64,000 bases of DNA from Dactylis glomerata (Eukaryota; Streptophyta; Magnoliopsida; Poales; Poaceae), in the NCBI GenBank assembly GCA_007115705.1, contig QXEO01000334.1:1087567-1151566 (forward strand), in the 5' to 3' direction. The position numbers were made by a program, and so were the translations under genes. The notes beneath the pieces are model-generated. The model saw nothing but the letters and a program-made list of their open reading frames with translations, was not told where the DNA came from and made no database searches. This document shows positions 9,712 to 20,882 of the stretch, in pieces; the first letter of the stretch is position 1; the number at the start of each line of letters is the position of its first letter.

Positions 9712-12700
9712 TCAAGCCAATACAGGATTTCCGCCGGCCCTCTGCCGATCGCTTTCAGTGATGATTTGCCTCGCGATAAAATTAGCAGTATCTCTGCAGG
9801 TGGAGTAGTGATCAACCATATCGACGCGACCACTAGGAGTTTGTGGCAACCTCTTCAAAATCTCCATGTCGACCTCCTGATAATGGACACGTACGAAGGA
9901 AAGGGCCATGAGCGCGCCGCATCGGAGATGCTCGTGCACAAACCCGTATATAGCCTCTCCATTCTCGAAGTGGCCAAGCAAATCGGATAGGCCCTTAGGT
10001 TGATTATTCAAAGGAAACATAAGCTGGTGCACAAGGGCAAGGGCAGCACGGCTTGATTCGGCCAAGATGGAAGCTTGAGTGATCCGATCCTGAAGCACAG
10101 TTAGTTTCTTAGCCTTCGAGCGATCGGCCTAGAAGTTGTCAGCAGTCGAGTTAGCATACAATTGAGCAGCTCGAAGGTACGCATCCACATGGCAATTTTT
10201 AGATTCTTTTTTCAATATAGGCGTCTGTAGGTGGCCAATCAAAGAATCAGATCATGGTATCTCAGCGAAGATTCTATCTAGAACTCGAAGACTTACACTC
10301 CATGGCTTGGCCAAGATTTTTGATCTCGCTGAGGAGGAACTTCTCTGCATCCCCAGCCAGCGAAGCTTTCGATAGAGCGACATCGACCCTTGCGGTGACT
10401 CGTTTTAGCTCATGCTGGGCGGATTTTAGCTGATCACGTAAGGACCGGATTAACGACAATTCACCCGCGGATGGTGGCCGCTTTTCGACAATGGCACCGA
10501 AACTGCCAGTTGTTTCATATGACACCGGCCAGACATCAGATCTCGCAGATGGACCCTGCAAATAGGGTGCCCAGTCACACAAAGACATACACAAATTCGA
10601 CGCAGCCAAACATAGATTACTTCGGAAGCCCACAGCACGAGCCAAATTTACCCCAGCTGTGGGCAATATTCATAAGTTCACATCAAAAGACAAAGAGGAA
10701 AAGTGCCAGCTATTACAAGTATAAAAGTTTGCCATCTACTCTAGGTCGAGCTGCCAGCAACTTTGCTAGAAGGGGCACTAGGCACGCTGCGCTTTCGGGC
10801 CTTAGCGACAGCCCTCCTAGCGTTCCTTTGGGCCAAGAAGCCCGTCATTCGGGCAGACAATTCTTGGGCACGCTCAAGGAAAACCTTGGGAGAGACGTCA
10901 CGCCCATCCTTGTCCTTTGGATAAGTGCCCGTGACCTTGTCGGCATCGAACTCTACACCATGCATCATTAGCATAGAGAACACGGATTCGAAGCCGGTAG
11001 TTACCTGTCGGCGAACAGTGGCAACTAGGGGGTCTTCGCCATTTTCTTTCACTGCTAAGGTCTTGAGGATGCCGGCCATGGTGCTGCTCGTCGACTTCGG
11101 AGCGAAGATGTCCCGAACACTGTCGAGTGTTGACCGCACCTTCACCAGAAGATCACGTACCCCCTGGCATCGGCGTCACCAACGCTAGACTCAAGTCCAG
11201 CGGGCTCCTTCAATGCCATAACTTCGAGTTCAGCAGCAACTTCATCAAGAAAAAGAATGCCTAGTCAGCAAAGGGAGGCGATTTCACTGAATCTTATACT
11301 AGGCAGAGAATGAAACTAACCATGCAAGGAATCGAGGGCGGCCTGCAGACGCTGCTGCAAGTCCTTTTTCTTCGAATCAGCCTCCGCCCGTCGCTTACTG
11401 GCAAGCTCCTGAGCCTTTGTCGATTCAGCTTTAAGCTGGGAGACCTCCTCAGCCAAACCCTCGGCCTTCAGCTTCAACGAAGAATTCTCGGCCGAAAGAT
11501 CATCTATTTGCGTCTTCATCAAGGTCTTGTCGGTGGCGGCTTGAGCAGCAATCCCTGGTTATATGATGAACAAGGTTATAAGAAAGGAGAATAGTCTGTC
11601 AGGATGAAAATTCAGATTAAGAAGCAGACACTAACGGCGCATGTCCTCTAGCTGGGTAGTCAGCTGCTGGTTCTCTTCCTCCATTGCAAGGAACTTCTTG
11701 CAGATCTTGGACAAGTCTCGACCAACAGGCTAGCCAGCAGAATTAAAAGTGAGACTAGAGGTGCTATTTTAGAGGGCAAGCCCAAGTGTAAACACTTAGA
11801 CTCACCCTCGGGGGCTACTGACAGATAAATACTAGAAATCAAGATTTTCGAGCTTACATGACGTTTGGAACCTGATGGTTCGCCTGAAGAAGAAACCAGG
11901 ATGAGGTCGGGCGCCATCGTCCTTTTCTTCACTGGAGGAGATGGCTTAGGGAGATCCTTCGCTGCAGCGTCTCTAGTCTCCTTCTCCTGCGAATCGGCGG
12001 TCTGCTCAAGGGTAGAGTCGTGGAGTCAAAATTGGAATCGCTCACGCTCTCCATGGCTCGCAGAAGCTTCCTCGGTAGAAGATCTAAAGCATGCAACGAA
12101 GTCAGCAAGGAACAAAACTATTTTAAGAACAAGTTCGACAGCAAAAGCTTACGACGTATTGAGGCCGAAGTTGGGCAAAGTTCTCTTCCCCATTCGCAGA
12201 GGAGGACGACTGTCCAGTGGCTTGGCAAGAATTGCAGCATCATCATCATCACAGGAAGAAAAGCTGCCGTCAGCAACATCTTCTGAATCCTCGATGATGT
12301 CAGCACCTGTGGCCTGTTTCTTCTTCGCCGGTCCCCATGGTGGCGAAGGGGCAACAGTGGTCGATTCTTCAGGAGCTTCGATGAACTCGCGCCCAGGATA
12401 CTCCCCATCTTCGGGCTGGGGCGGATAGCATCGGGCTATGGCGAGAATCTAAAGAGAACATGTATGTTATCTTTCGACCCTAGCCAACAAACTTGCAGTG
12501 AATTCACGGTATTCAGTCAAGACAAAGATCATACCTCTGTGCGGGGGAAGGACTTACTGAAGGCCACGGCGCTGAAATTCTTCTGCACGACTGCTTTCTT
12601 CTTTATCTTGGTGATGGCACGTACGTCGTCGTCGATTTCGGCCTCCTTCAGCTTGTCAGAGGACATCCTCATCGGGTCGCGGCGATCAGTGTATTCCCAC

Positions 12701-13406
12701 ATGCAGTGGGCTCGAGCGGCGAGCGGCTGAACCCAACGCTCGATGAACGTGCGAATCAGCTGGATGCCGGACAGCTCCTTCTTGGGCGTGGATCGAAGCT
12801 ATTCAATTTTCTTCATAAGGGGCTCGGTAATCTCCATTTCTTCGGCAGACAGCTCGTGTTTCCATGACGCCCTAGGACGAAGGTCGGTGACGGCTTGAAA
12901 CTCCTCGAGCCCGAAGTCCTTGCCGGCGGGAGATTTGTCCTTGGCGTAAAACCACTTCGTCCTCCACCTGGGATTGTTCTCTGGCGTCTGGAGCTTGAAA
13001 TAGGGGACATCCGGGCGCACCTGGCAGCTGAAGCCGCCCATCTGGTATTGCAAAGGGCGCCAAATGATGAAGATTCGGCGCCAGAGTGCCCAATGGGGCT
13101 CGATCCCCAAAAAGCACTCGCAGAGCGTGACTAAGCACACAAGATGAAGAATCATGTTGGGATTCAGGTCGTGGAGCTGAATCCCATAAGCCTAGAGAAG
13201 GACGCAAAGAAAAGGATGGGGGAACAATAACCCCCAGAGGATGAAGGCGATGAACATTACCCGGAAGCCTGGGGGCGGCCGGGGAATGATCTCCGGGGTG
13301 GTGGCGAGAGTCTCCGCCGGATCATGACGCAGGATTCCGTTCTTCTCCACCGTGTCCAGCTCCTTGTCGCTGGTCTTGCTCTGGACCTAGTTGCCAACGA
13401 TGGAGG
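9712..13406 (-). pseudogene. Antisense multi-exon gene of Tat-1: Transposase_28-like domain plus coiled coils (main part)
   Basis: Reading the minus strand from 13406, the conserved region HLVCLVTLCECFLGIEPHW, then WYAKDKSPAG-like sequence, matches the Pfam 'putative gypsy type transposon' family (Transposase_28, PF04195) as I recall it. Consecutive GT-AG introns can be read: exon ends at 12558; exons 12448-12153, 12083-11858, 11729-11636 and 11554-11321. The 11.3-11.7 kb exons encode heptad-rich coiled coil (ENSSLKLKAEGLAEEVSQL). Further exons at about 11145-10741, 10550-10300 and 10098-9712 resemble the C-terminal part of that family (PSGRVDMVDHYSTCRDTA). In-frame stops near 13190 and 13385, and an unclear join near 10741, suggest decay. 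Function is unknown. The strand is opposite to pol, and the family-A insertion at 13406 splits it. Confidence 0.8.
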
Positions 13407-14846
13407 TGATGTCCACACATGCTTCTGTTCTTGTAGACAGTGTTGGGCCTCCAACTGCAGAGGTTTGTAGAGCAGCAGCAAGTTTCCCTTAAGTGGATCA
13501 CCCAAGGTTTATCAAACTCAGGGAGGAAGAGGTCAAAGCTATCCCTCTCAAGCAATCCTGCAATTACGATACAGAAAGTCTCTTGTGTCCCCAACACACC
13601 CAATACACTTGTCAGATGTACAGGTGCACTAGTTCGGCGAAGAGATAGTGAAATACAAGTGGTATGGATGATTATAAGTAGTAAATATGATCTGAAATAA
13701 AAATGGCAGCAAGCAAACAAGTAACAAAACAGCGAGTAAACGGTGTGCAAAGCTTAGAAACAAGGCCTAGGGATCATACTTTCACTAGTGGACACACTTC
13801 CAACAAATATAACATAATTGAACCAATAGATACTATCATCAATATGCAACTCAAAACAATTCTCCAATGGAAAATGAACACTAATCATGCATAGGGCTAC
13901 AAAGCACTCCTCAAAGTCCGTATGTACCCAAACTAGATTGTCCCACACTATCACCGTGAACGCACTAGATGGTTCCAACAAACACCAACATTTCATAGAG
14001 ACATTAACCAAAAAGATACACATGATGCACACACTAGTCACCTTTACACCATGATACGAGGTATCTCCGGAGAGTACAATAATAAAGCATAGGAGTAGCA
14101 TAATATCTGAATAATAGCGTCTACCAATTCAACTAGATACAAATCTCACGATCACATAAAGAACACATCATGGGAGAGAGAGGTGAACCACATAGCTACC
14201 GGTGGAGCCCTCAGCCCCGGGGGTGAACTACTCCCTCCTCATCATAGGAGACAGCAAGGTTGATGGAGATGGCGGTGAGGTCGATAGAGACGGCGAAGAC
14301 GGCGATGGAGATCGATGGAGATGGCTCCGGGGGCACTTCCCCATCCCGACAGGGTGCCAGAACAGAGACTTCTGTCCCCCGAAATTCGTTGGCAGCGGCG
14401 GTGGAGCTACGGAACTCCTTCTGGAAAATTGTTGATTTTTTAGGTTTTTCCGTCCCGAGGCTTTATATAGGTGAAGGGGCATCGTCAGGGCGCTGCCACC
14501 GCTCCCTCACAAGGGGTAGGCATGGCCAGGGGCTGGGCCGCACCCCCCCCCCCCTGTTGTGTGGGTGGCCTCTGGCCCCCCTCCAGTTCTCTTTTGGTCT
14601 CCGGTACTCCTCCGGGAAAAATAAGACTTCTAGAACTTGTTTCATCCAATTCCGAGAATATTTCCGGTGTAGCTTTTCTGAAACACAAAAATAGCAGAAA
14701 ATAGGGAACTGGCACTGTGGCATCTTGTTAGTAGGCTAGTTCCAGAAATTGCAAAAAAACGCAACGAAGTGTAACGAAACACAAGGCAAATGGTGTAAAA
14801 ATAAGCATGGAGCATCAAAAATTATAGATATGTTTGAGACGTATCA
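13407..14846 (-). repeat. 3' LTR of A1 (family A, 1440 bp)
   Basis: On the minus strand it runs from TGATACGTCTCAAACATATC (at 14846) to GTGGACATCA (at 13407). It aligns throughout with the LTRs at 19365-20798, 44489-45923 and 62778-64000. Open frames in it (for example about 14202-14435 on plus) are non-genic. Confidence 0.9.
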
Positions 14847-14876
14847 GCATCCCCAAGCTTAACTCCTGCTCGTCCT

Positions 14877-16500
14877 TGATACGTCTCAAACGTATCTATA
14901 ATTTTTGATGCTCCATGCTTGTTTTTACACCATTTGCCTATTGTTTCGTTACACTTAGTGGTACTTTTATACATTTTCCGGAACTAACCTATTAACGAAG
15001 TGCCACAGTGCCAGTTTCCTGTTTTCTGCTGTTTTTGTGTTTCAGAAGTGATACACAGGAAATATTCTCGGAATTGGACGAAACAAGTTCCTGAAGTCAT
15101 ATTTTACGGGGAAGCTCCCAAACATCCGAAGACCTGACGGAGGGGGGCCACGTGGCCCCCACACACAGGGGCGGCGCGGCCACCCCCCTGGCCGCGCCGG
15201 GCCCGTGTGAGGGGCCGTGGTCCCTCCTCTGACATTGTCCTTTCGCCTATATATACCCCCTGACGAGAAAAACCTAAGGGCCCGATCAGTTTTCCAGAAT
15301 ACATCGCGATCCGCCGCCGCCGTCGACCCGAAGATCGGGAGGGTCCAGAAGCTCTTCCCGGCACCCTGCCGGAGAGGGGAATCGCCACCGGAGGTCTTCT
15401 TCATCGCCATGCTTGCCTCCGGAGCGATGAGTGAGTAGTCTACCTTGGACTATGGGTCCATAGCAGTAGCTAGATGGTTGTCTTCTCCACCATGTGCTTC
15501 ATGTTTAGATCTCATGAGCTGCCCTACATGATTGAGATCACCGTTATGTAATTCTATGATGTTGGTTTGTTGGGATCCGATGAATATTGGTGTTTATGAT
15601 TAAGTTGCTGTACTGAATTATATCTTTTGTTATCTCTATGTTGTTTATGATCTTGCATGCTCTCCGTTGTTAGTAGCTATCTTGGCCGAGTAGTTGCTAG
15701 TGACTCCAAGAGGGGGTATTTATGCTCGATAGTGGGTTCTTGTCTCTATTTCACCTGGGGGAGTGACAGAAACCTCTAAGGTGGTAGATGTGTTGTTGCT
15801 ACTAGGGAGAAAACAACATTCATATGCTCAAGGGCATATGCTTTGTTTACATTACACACTTTGCTTAATGCAATTATCTGTTGTTCGCAACTTAATACTT
15901 TTGGGGTGTTCGGATGATATCCCCGAGGGTGGATTATTAGTCATAGATGCAGTTGGATGGCGGTCTATGTATTTTGTTGTAATGCCCAGAGTAAATCTCA
16001 TAGTGATCTTCTTGACATATCACGTTATCTTTATTCTATCAATTGCCCAACTGTAATTTGTTTACCCAGCATGTTATTTTATCTATGGAGAGACACCACT
16101 AGTGAACTGTGGACCCCGGTCCTATTTTAATCATATTGCAATCACCTGTTTACTTTTCCCGCACTGTTTACTTTACTCGCATATTACTACTGTTTTCCAC
16201 TCGATACACTCATAACCTTTGTTTCAAGCAAACCGGTGAGATTGACAACCTCATCGCAAGTTGGGGACAAAGTATTTGTCTGTGTGTGTGCAGGTTCCAC
16301 AAACACCTTCAGTCGTCATCGTCTCTCTTCTCCTGTTTGATATACCTTGGTTTCTTAACTGAGGGAAAACTTGCTGCTACACTCATCATACCTTCCTCTT
16401 GGGGTTCCCAACGGGCTGGTCATCACCACGCACAAGGACATACTGCTCCCACGTCAACTAAACGCCACAACTCTTTTCTGGCGCCATCACACAAGTAGCA
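14877..16500 (+). repeat. 5' LTR of B1 (family B, 1624 bp)
   Basis: The LTR starts TGATACGTCTCAAACGTATC and ends AAGTAGCA just before the primer-binding site. A TATA box TATATATA is at 15248-15255. It shares its first roughly 200 bases with family A but has a different centre, including GAGTGAGTAGTCTACCTTGG, which is also in 23370-23390 and the LTRs of B2. The last part holds a local duplication of CTTTTCTGGCGCC, a primer-site-like piece within the LTR end. Confidence 0.87.
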
Positions 16501-16510
16501 GCTTCTTTTC

Positions 16511-16528
16511 TGGCGCCGTTGCCGGGGA
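16511..16528 (+). promoter_or_regulatory. Primer-binding site, tRNA-Asp type
   Basis: TGGCGCCGTTGCCGGGGA is complementary to the 3' end of plant tRNA-Asp(GTC) including CCA. It lies 10 bases after the LTR end. The same site occurs at 45934 (+), 62767 (-) and near 41468 (-). Confidence 0.85.
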
Positions 16529-16693
16529 AGAGAGAAGACTTCTGCGAGGGGAGTTCTTCGCACACACATACTTTACTTTGTTATTTGTTTTGCTTTACTT
16601 TATTTATTTTACCTGCATTGCTTTATATCAAAAACCCAAAAAAATTAGAATCCTTGGTAGCTGTTTTTACTTGTTTACTTTCGTTTTGCTGAA

Positions 16694-18757
16694 ATGGGTA
16701 CTCCTGAAAACACCAAGTTGTGTGACTTTGCTAGCACGAACAATAGTGATTTTATCTGCACTCCTATTGCACCAACTGTTCCTGCTACCACCTTTTATGA
16801 GATCAAGCCTGCTTTATTGAACCTTGTTATGAAAGAGCAATTTTCTGGTGTTAGTACTGAAGATGCTGCAGCTCATCTCAACAATTTTGTTGAGCTATGT
16901 GAGATGCAGAAATATAAGGATGTTGATAGTGATATTATTAAGCTCAAGTTGTTTCCTTTTTCTTTGAGAGGAAAGGCTAAAGATTGGTTGCTGTCTTTGA
17001 CTAAGAATAGTATTGATTCATGGGCTAAGTGTAAGGATGCTTTTATTGGTAGATACTATCCTCCTGCTAAGATTATAGCTTTGCGCAGCAATATTATGAA
17101 GTTTACTCAGTTTGATAATGAACATGTTGCTCAAGCTTGGGAAAGAATGAAATCTATGGTAAAGAATTGCCCCACTCATGGACTGACTACTTGGATGATT
17201 ATCCAAACTTTTTATGCAGGACTAAATTTTTCTTCAAGGAACCTACTTGATTCAGCTGCTGGAGGCACTTTTATGTCCCTTACATTGGGCGCCGCATCAA
17301 AGCTACTCGACAACATGATGGTAAATTATTCTGAATGGCACACCGAGAGAGCTCCACAAGGTAAGAAGGTAAATTCTATTGAGGAAACCTCTTCCTTGAA
17401 TGATAAGATTGATACAATTATGGCTATGCTTGCTAATGATAGGACTCATGTTGATCCTAATAATGTTCCTTTAGCTTCTCTGGTTGCTCAAGAAGAGCAA
17501 GTTGATGTGAATTTCATTAGAAACAACAATTTTAACAACAATGCTTATAGGAACAATTTTGCTAGTAACAATTATAGGCCGTATCCTTCTACCAATGGTA
17601 ATGGTTACGGTAATTCTTATGGTAACTCCTACAACAACACTAGGGCCGCGCCCTCCGAGCTTGAGGTAATGCTCAAGGACTTCATCGGTAAGCAAACTGC
17701 TTTTAATAAGTCTGTTGAGGAAAAGTTAGGCAAAATTGATATTCTTGCTTCTAAAGTTGATAGCCTTGCTCATGATGTTGAACTTCTGAAATTAAAAGTG
17801 TTTCCTAATGATGTGAATGTGAGCAATATTGTTGCTGCCGCTAATGCTACCCAAGTTGGAATTGATAAAAATATTAGATTGTTAGCGGAATTGCATGCCA
17901 GGTGGGAAAGAGAAGATGAGATGGCTAGAGAGATGAAGGTATGTACTATTACTACCTCTAATGATGTTGCTCCTACTGATAGTAATCCTCTTACTTTGAT
18001 TGGTGTAGAGAAAACTCCCACTCCTTGTGTTAAAAAGCCTAAAACTGCCAAAACTCTTTCTCAAAAGAGTGCTGAAATTTTTCGGAGTGTGGGAGATGAT
18101 AGCTCTATTTCCTTTAATGATTTTGATGTTGATGGCTGCAATATATCTGAAGTTATTTTGTTCTTGCAAAAGCTTGCTTTGACTCCCAATGCTAGTTCTT
18201 TAAATATTGCTTTTACTAAGCATATTACCAATGCTCTCATAAAGATTAGGGATGAAAAGTTGAAGCAAAAAGCCTCTGTTCCCAAGAAGTTAGAAGATGG
18301 TTGGGAACCCATCATTGATATGCATGTTAATGGTTATGATTGCCATGCTTTATGTGATCTAGGTGCTAGTATTTCTATCATGCCTAGAAAGATTTATGAC
18401 ATGCTTAATTTACCACCGCTTGAAAAGTGTTATTTTGATGTTCCTATTACTGATGTTGCTAAGAAGAAACCTTTGGGAAGGATTAATGATGTTCTTATTG
18501 TGGTTAACAATAACCTTGTTCCCGTTGATTTTCTTGTTATGGACGTTGAATGCCATGCTTCATGTCCTATTATTTTGGGAAGACATTTTCTTCGAACTGT
18601 AGGTGCTATCATTGATATGAGGGATGGCACTATCAAGTATCAATTCCCACTTAAGAAAGGTATGGAACACTTCCCTAGGAAAAGAAAGAAATTACTTTTT
18701 GACTCTATTCTTAGAGCAAATTATGATCTTAATGCTTCATCTCTTGATATTACTTGA
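16694..18757 (+). CDS. B1 gag-protease polyprotein (687 aa, intact)
   Basis: The ATG is in good context about 180 bases after the primer site. Residues about 40-230 form the retrotransposon gag capsid domain (FSLRGKAKDWLLSL; AQAWERMKSMVKNCP). An Asn/Tyr/Gly-rich low-complexity stretch (about residues 275-315) precedes a coiled region. From about residue 545 there is a retroviral-type aspartic protease with CDLGASISIMP (catalytic Asp at residue 555) and a C-terminal ILGRHFLRTVGA flap/end motif. It stops cleanly after the protease with no RT, so the element can supply only structural protein and processing. This is the only uninterrupted retrotransposon polyprotein in the window. It acts in the cytoplasm, forming virus-like particles (family knowledge). 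Confidence 0.88.
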   Translation: MGTPENTKLCDFASTNNSDFICTPIAPTVPATTFYEIKPALLNLVMKEQFSGVSTEDAAAHLNNFVELCEMQKYKDVDSDIIKLKLFPFSLRGKAKDWLLSLTKNSIDSWAKCKDAFIGRYYPPAKIIALRSNIMKFTQFDNEHVAQAWERMKSMVKNCPTHGLTTWMIIQTFYAGLNFSSRNLLDSAAGGTFMSLTLGAASKLLDNMMVNYSEWHTERAPQGKKVNSIEETSSLNDKIDTIMAMLANDRTHVDPNNVPLASLVAQEEQVDVNFIRNNNFNNNAYRNNFASNNYRPYPSTNGNGYGNSYGNSYNNTRAAPSELEVMLKDFIGKQTAFNKSVEEKLGKIDILASKVDSLAHDVELLKLKVFPNDVNVSNIVAAANATQVGIDKNIRLLAELHARWEREDEMAREMKVCTITTSNDVAPTDSNPLTLIGVEKTPTPCVKKPKTAKTLSQKSAEIFRSVGDDSSISFNDFDVDGCNISEVILFLQKLALTPNASSLNIAFTKHITNALIKIRDEKLKQKASVPKKLEDGWEPIIDMHVNGYDCHALCDLGASISIMPRKIYDMLNLPPLEKCYFDVPITDVAKKKPLGRINDVLIVVNNNLVPVDFLVMDVECHASCPIILGRHFLRTVGAIIDMRDGTIKYQFPLKKGMEHFPRKRKKLLFDSILRANYDLNASSLDIT

Positions 18758-19338
18758 TTCGCAATTTTCTGCGCCTAGCTCAAAGGCGTTAAAGAAAAGC
18801 ACTCTTGGGAGATAACCCATTGTTTACTTTTCAGTACTTTTTCTTTTATTTGAGTCTTGGAAGTCATTACTACTGTAATGACCGCTCCTTATCTTGTTTA
18901 TTTCGTTTTGTGCCAAGAGAAGCCTCTAATTTGAGTGAGGTAAAGATTTGGGGTTATTGCTGTCCTGAAACTGTTTTCGGTGCTGCACCGTAAAAATTCG
19001 TGAAAATTCTCTGTATATCTTTTGGACCTGCGATTTCTTGTGCATATTCCCCAGGTTATATCCAAACTTTTCTTAGTTGAACACTTTTTGATTTGAGCAA
19101 CGGAAAATCCCTCAAAAATTCGTCCATTATCAGCTGTTCAGTTTTGACAGATTTCTGCCAATATTTGTTTTTGCCACTTTATCGCTTTCTTTTGAGTTCT
19201 TTTTTATCATGGAACTCTTGTGGAAGTTGCTACAGTAATATATACTTTATATGTGGTGGTTTTGGGTTGAAACCTTTAGGGGCCTACAGTAGTATATACT
19301 TTATATGTGGAAGTTGCTACAGTAGTATATACTTTTCC
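18758..19338 (+). other. B1 3' untranslated region, truncated
   Basis: It begins GCGCCTAGCTCAAAGGCGTT, the same segment seen in reverse at about 40670 (B2) and 51150 (A3). From about 19215 to 19337 the unit CTACAGTAGTATATACTTT is present three times. Truncated at the junction with A1. Confidence 0.75.
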
Positions 19339-19339
19339 T

Positions 19340-19364
19340 CGGCAATAGCGCTAGAAAAGAGCTT
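19340..19364 (-). promoter_or_regulatory. Decayed primer-binding site of A1
   Basis: TCGGCAATAGCGCTAGAAAA, read on the minus strand, is a mutated TGGCGCCGTTGCCGGGG directly inside the A1 5' LTR. It marks the original interior edge of A1. Confidence 0.75.
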
Positions 19365-20798
19365 GATGTCTACACACGCTTCTGTTCTTGTAGACAGTGT
19401 TGGGCCTCCAAGTGCAGAGGTTTGTAGAGAATCAGCAAGTTTCCCTTAAGTGGATCACCCAAGGTTTATCAAACTCAGGGAGGAAAAGGTCAAAGCTATC
19501 CCTCTCAAGCAACCCTGCAATTACGATACAGAAAGTCTCTTATGTCCCCAACACACCGAATACACTTGTCAGATATATAGGTGCACTAGTTCGGTGAAGA
19601 GATAGTGAAATACAAATGGTATGGATGATTATAAGTAGTAAATACGATCTAAAATAAAAATGGCAGCAAGCAAACAAGTAACAAAACAGCGAGTAAACGG
19701 TGTGCAAAGCTTGAAAACAGGGCCTAGGGATCATACTTTCACTAGTGGACACACTCCCAACAAATATAACATAATTGAACCAATAGATACTATCATCAAT
19801 ATGCAACTCAAAACAATTCTCCAATGGAAAACGAACACTAATCATGCGTAGGGCTACAAAGCACTCCTCAAAGTCCGTATGTACCCAAACTAGATTGTCC
19901 CACACTATCACCGTGAATGCACTAGATGGTTCCAACAAACACCAACATTTCATAGAGACATTAACCAAAAAGATACACATGATTCACACACTAGTCACCT
20001 TTACACCATGATACGAGGTATCTCCGGAGAGTACAATAATAAAGCATAGGAGTAGCATAATATCTGAATAATAACGTCTACCAATTCAACTAGATACAAA
20101 GCTCACGATCACATAAAGATCACATCATGGGGGAGAGAGGTGAACCACATAGCTACCGGTAGAGCCCTCAGCCCCGGGGGTGAACTACTCCCTCCTCATC
20201 ATAGGAGACAACAAGGTTGATGGAGATGGCGGTGAGGTCGATGGAGACGGCGAAGACGGCGATGGAAACCGATGGAGATGGCTCCGGGGGCACTTCCCCG
20301 TCCCGGCAGGGTGCCAAAACAGAGACTTCTGTCCCCCAAAATTCATCGTCGGCGGCGGCGGAGCTACGGAACTCCTTCTGGAAAATTTCCAATTTTTTTA
20401 GGGTTTTTCGTCCCGAGGCTTTATATAGGCAAAGGGGCATCATCAGGGGGCTGCCAGGGCTCCCTCACAAGGGGTGGGTGCGGCCAGGGGCTGGGCCGCG
20501 CCCCCCTGTTGTGTGGGCAGCCTCTGGCCCCCCCTTCGGCTCTCTTTCGTTCTTCGGTACTCCTCCAGGAAAAATAAGACTTCTGGAACTTATTTCGTCC
20601 AATTCCAAGAATATTTCCTGTGTAGCTTTTCTGAAACACCAAAATAGCAGAAAACAGGGAACTGGCACTGTGGCATCTTGTTAGTAGGTTAGTTCCGGAA
20701 ATCGCATAAAAACGCCACGAAGTGTAATGAAACACAAGGCAAATGGTGTAAAAACAAGCATGGAGCATCAAAAATTATAGATATGTTTGAGAGTATCA
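19365..20798 (-). repeat. 5' LTR of A1 (family A, 1434 bp)
   Basis: Minus-oriented partner of 13407-14846, ending outward in TGATACTCTCAAACATATC at 20798. It is followed by the target-site duplication GGAGG. Confidence 0.9.
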
Positions 20799-20803
20799 GG
20801 AGG

Positions 20804-20882
20804 TCTCAGCGTCGGTGGTCTTGGCCCTCTTGGCGGCGGTGCTGGATGTCGCGCCGGCGGCGGTGGAGCCCCTCTTGCCCAT
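20804..20882 (-). pseudogene. N-terminal piece of the Tat-1 antisense gene
   Basis: On the minus strand an ATG at 20880-20882 opens MGKRGSTAAGATSSTAAKRA, a basic Ala/Ser/Thr-rich start with a possible nuclear localisation signal. It runs to the A1 insertion; coding continues at 13406 after the element and one TSD copy are removed. The frame also extends upstream of this ATG, but that part looks like leader. No clear TATA box is seen upstream. Confidence 0.6.

Larger units (their letters stand above)
14877..19338 (+). mobile_element. B1: family-B element, 5' part only, nested in A1
   Basis: It has a complete 5' LTR, a tRNA-Asp primer site, a gag-protease ORF and part of the 3' untranslated region, then stops abruptly at about 19338 against the primer-site remnant of A1. 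No pol and no 3' LTR follow. Non-autonomous structure (gag-PR without RT) is seen in the other B copy too. The 5' flank is GTCCT. The 3' partner flank is lost, so a deletion removed the B1 3' end together with the A1 interior. Confidence 0.85.
13407..20798 (-). mobile_element. A1: family-A Athila-lineage element, internally replaced
   Basis: Two minus-oriented LTRs (13407-14846 and 19365-20798) are flanked by the 5-bp target-site duplication GGAGG (13402-13406 and 20799-20803), so this was one insertion event into the antisense gene of Tat-1. Almost all of its interior is gone: 30 bases of polypurine-side sequence remain at 14847-14876 and about 25 bases around a decayed primer-binding site at 19340-19364. 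The space is filled by a plus-oriented family-B fragment. Family resemblance is to Triticeae Sabrina/WHAM elements, by the LTR start TGATACGTCTC and the tRNA-Asp primer site. Confidence 0.88.

Noticed and set aside
10471..10971. 166-codon plus-strand frame
   Set aside because: Shadow of the minus-strand antisense gene of Tat-1.
11865..12428. 187-codon plus-strand frame
   Set aside because: Opposite strand to exons with clear GT-AG boundaries and coiled-coil coding; shadow.
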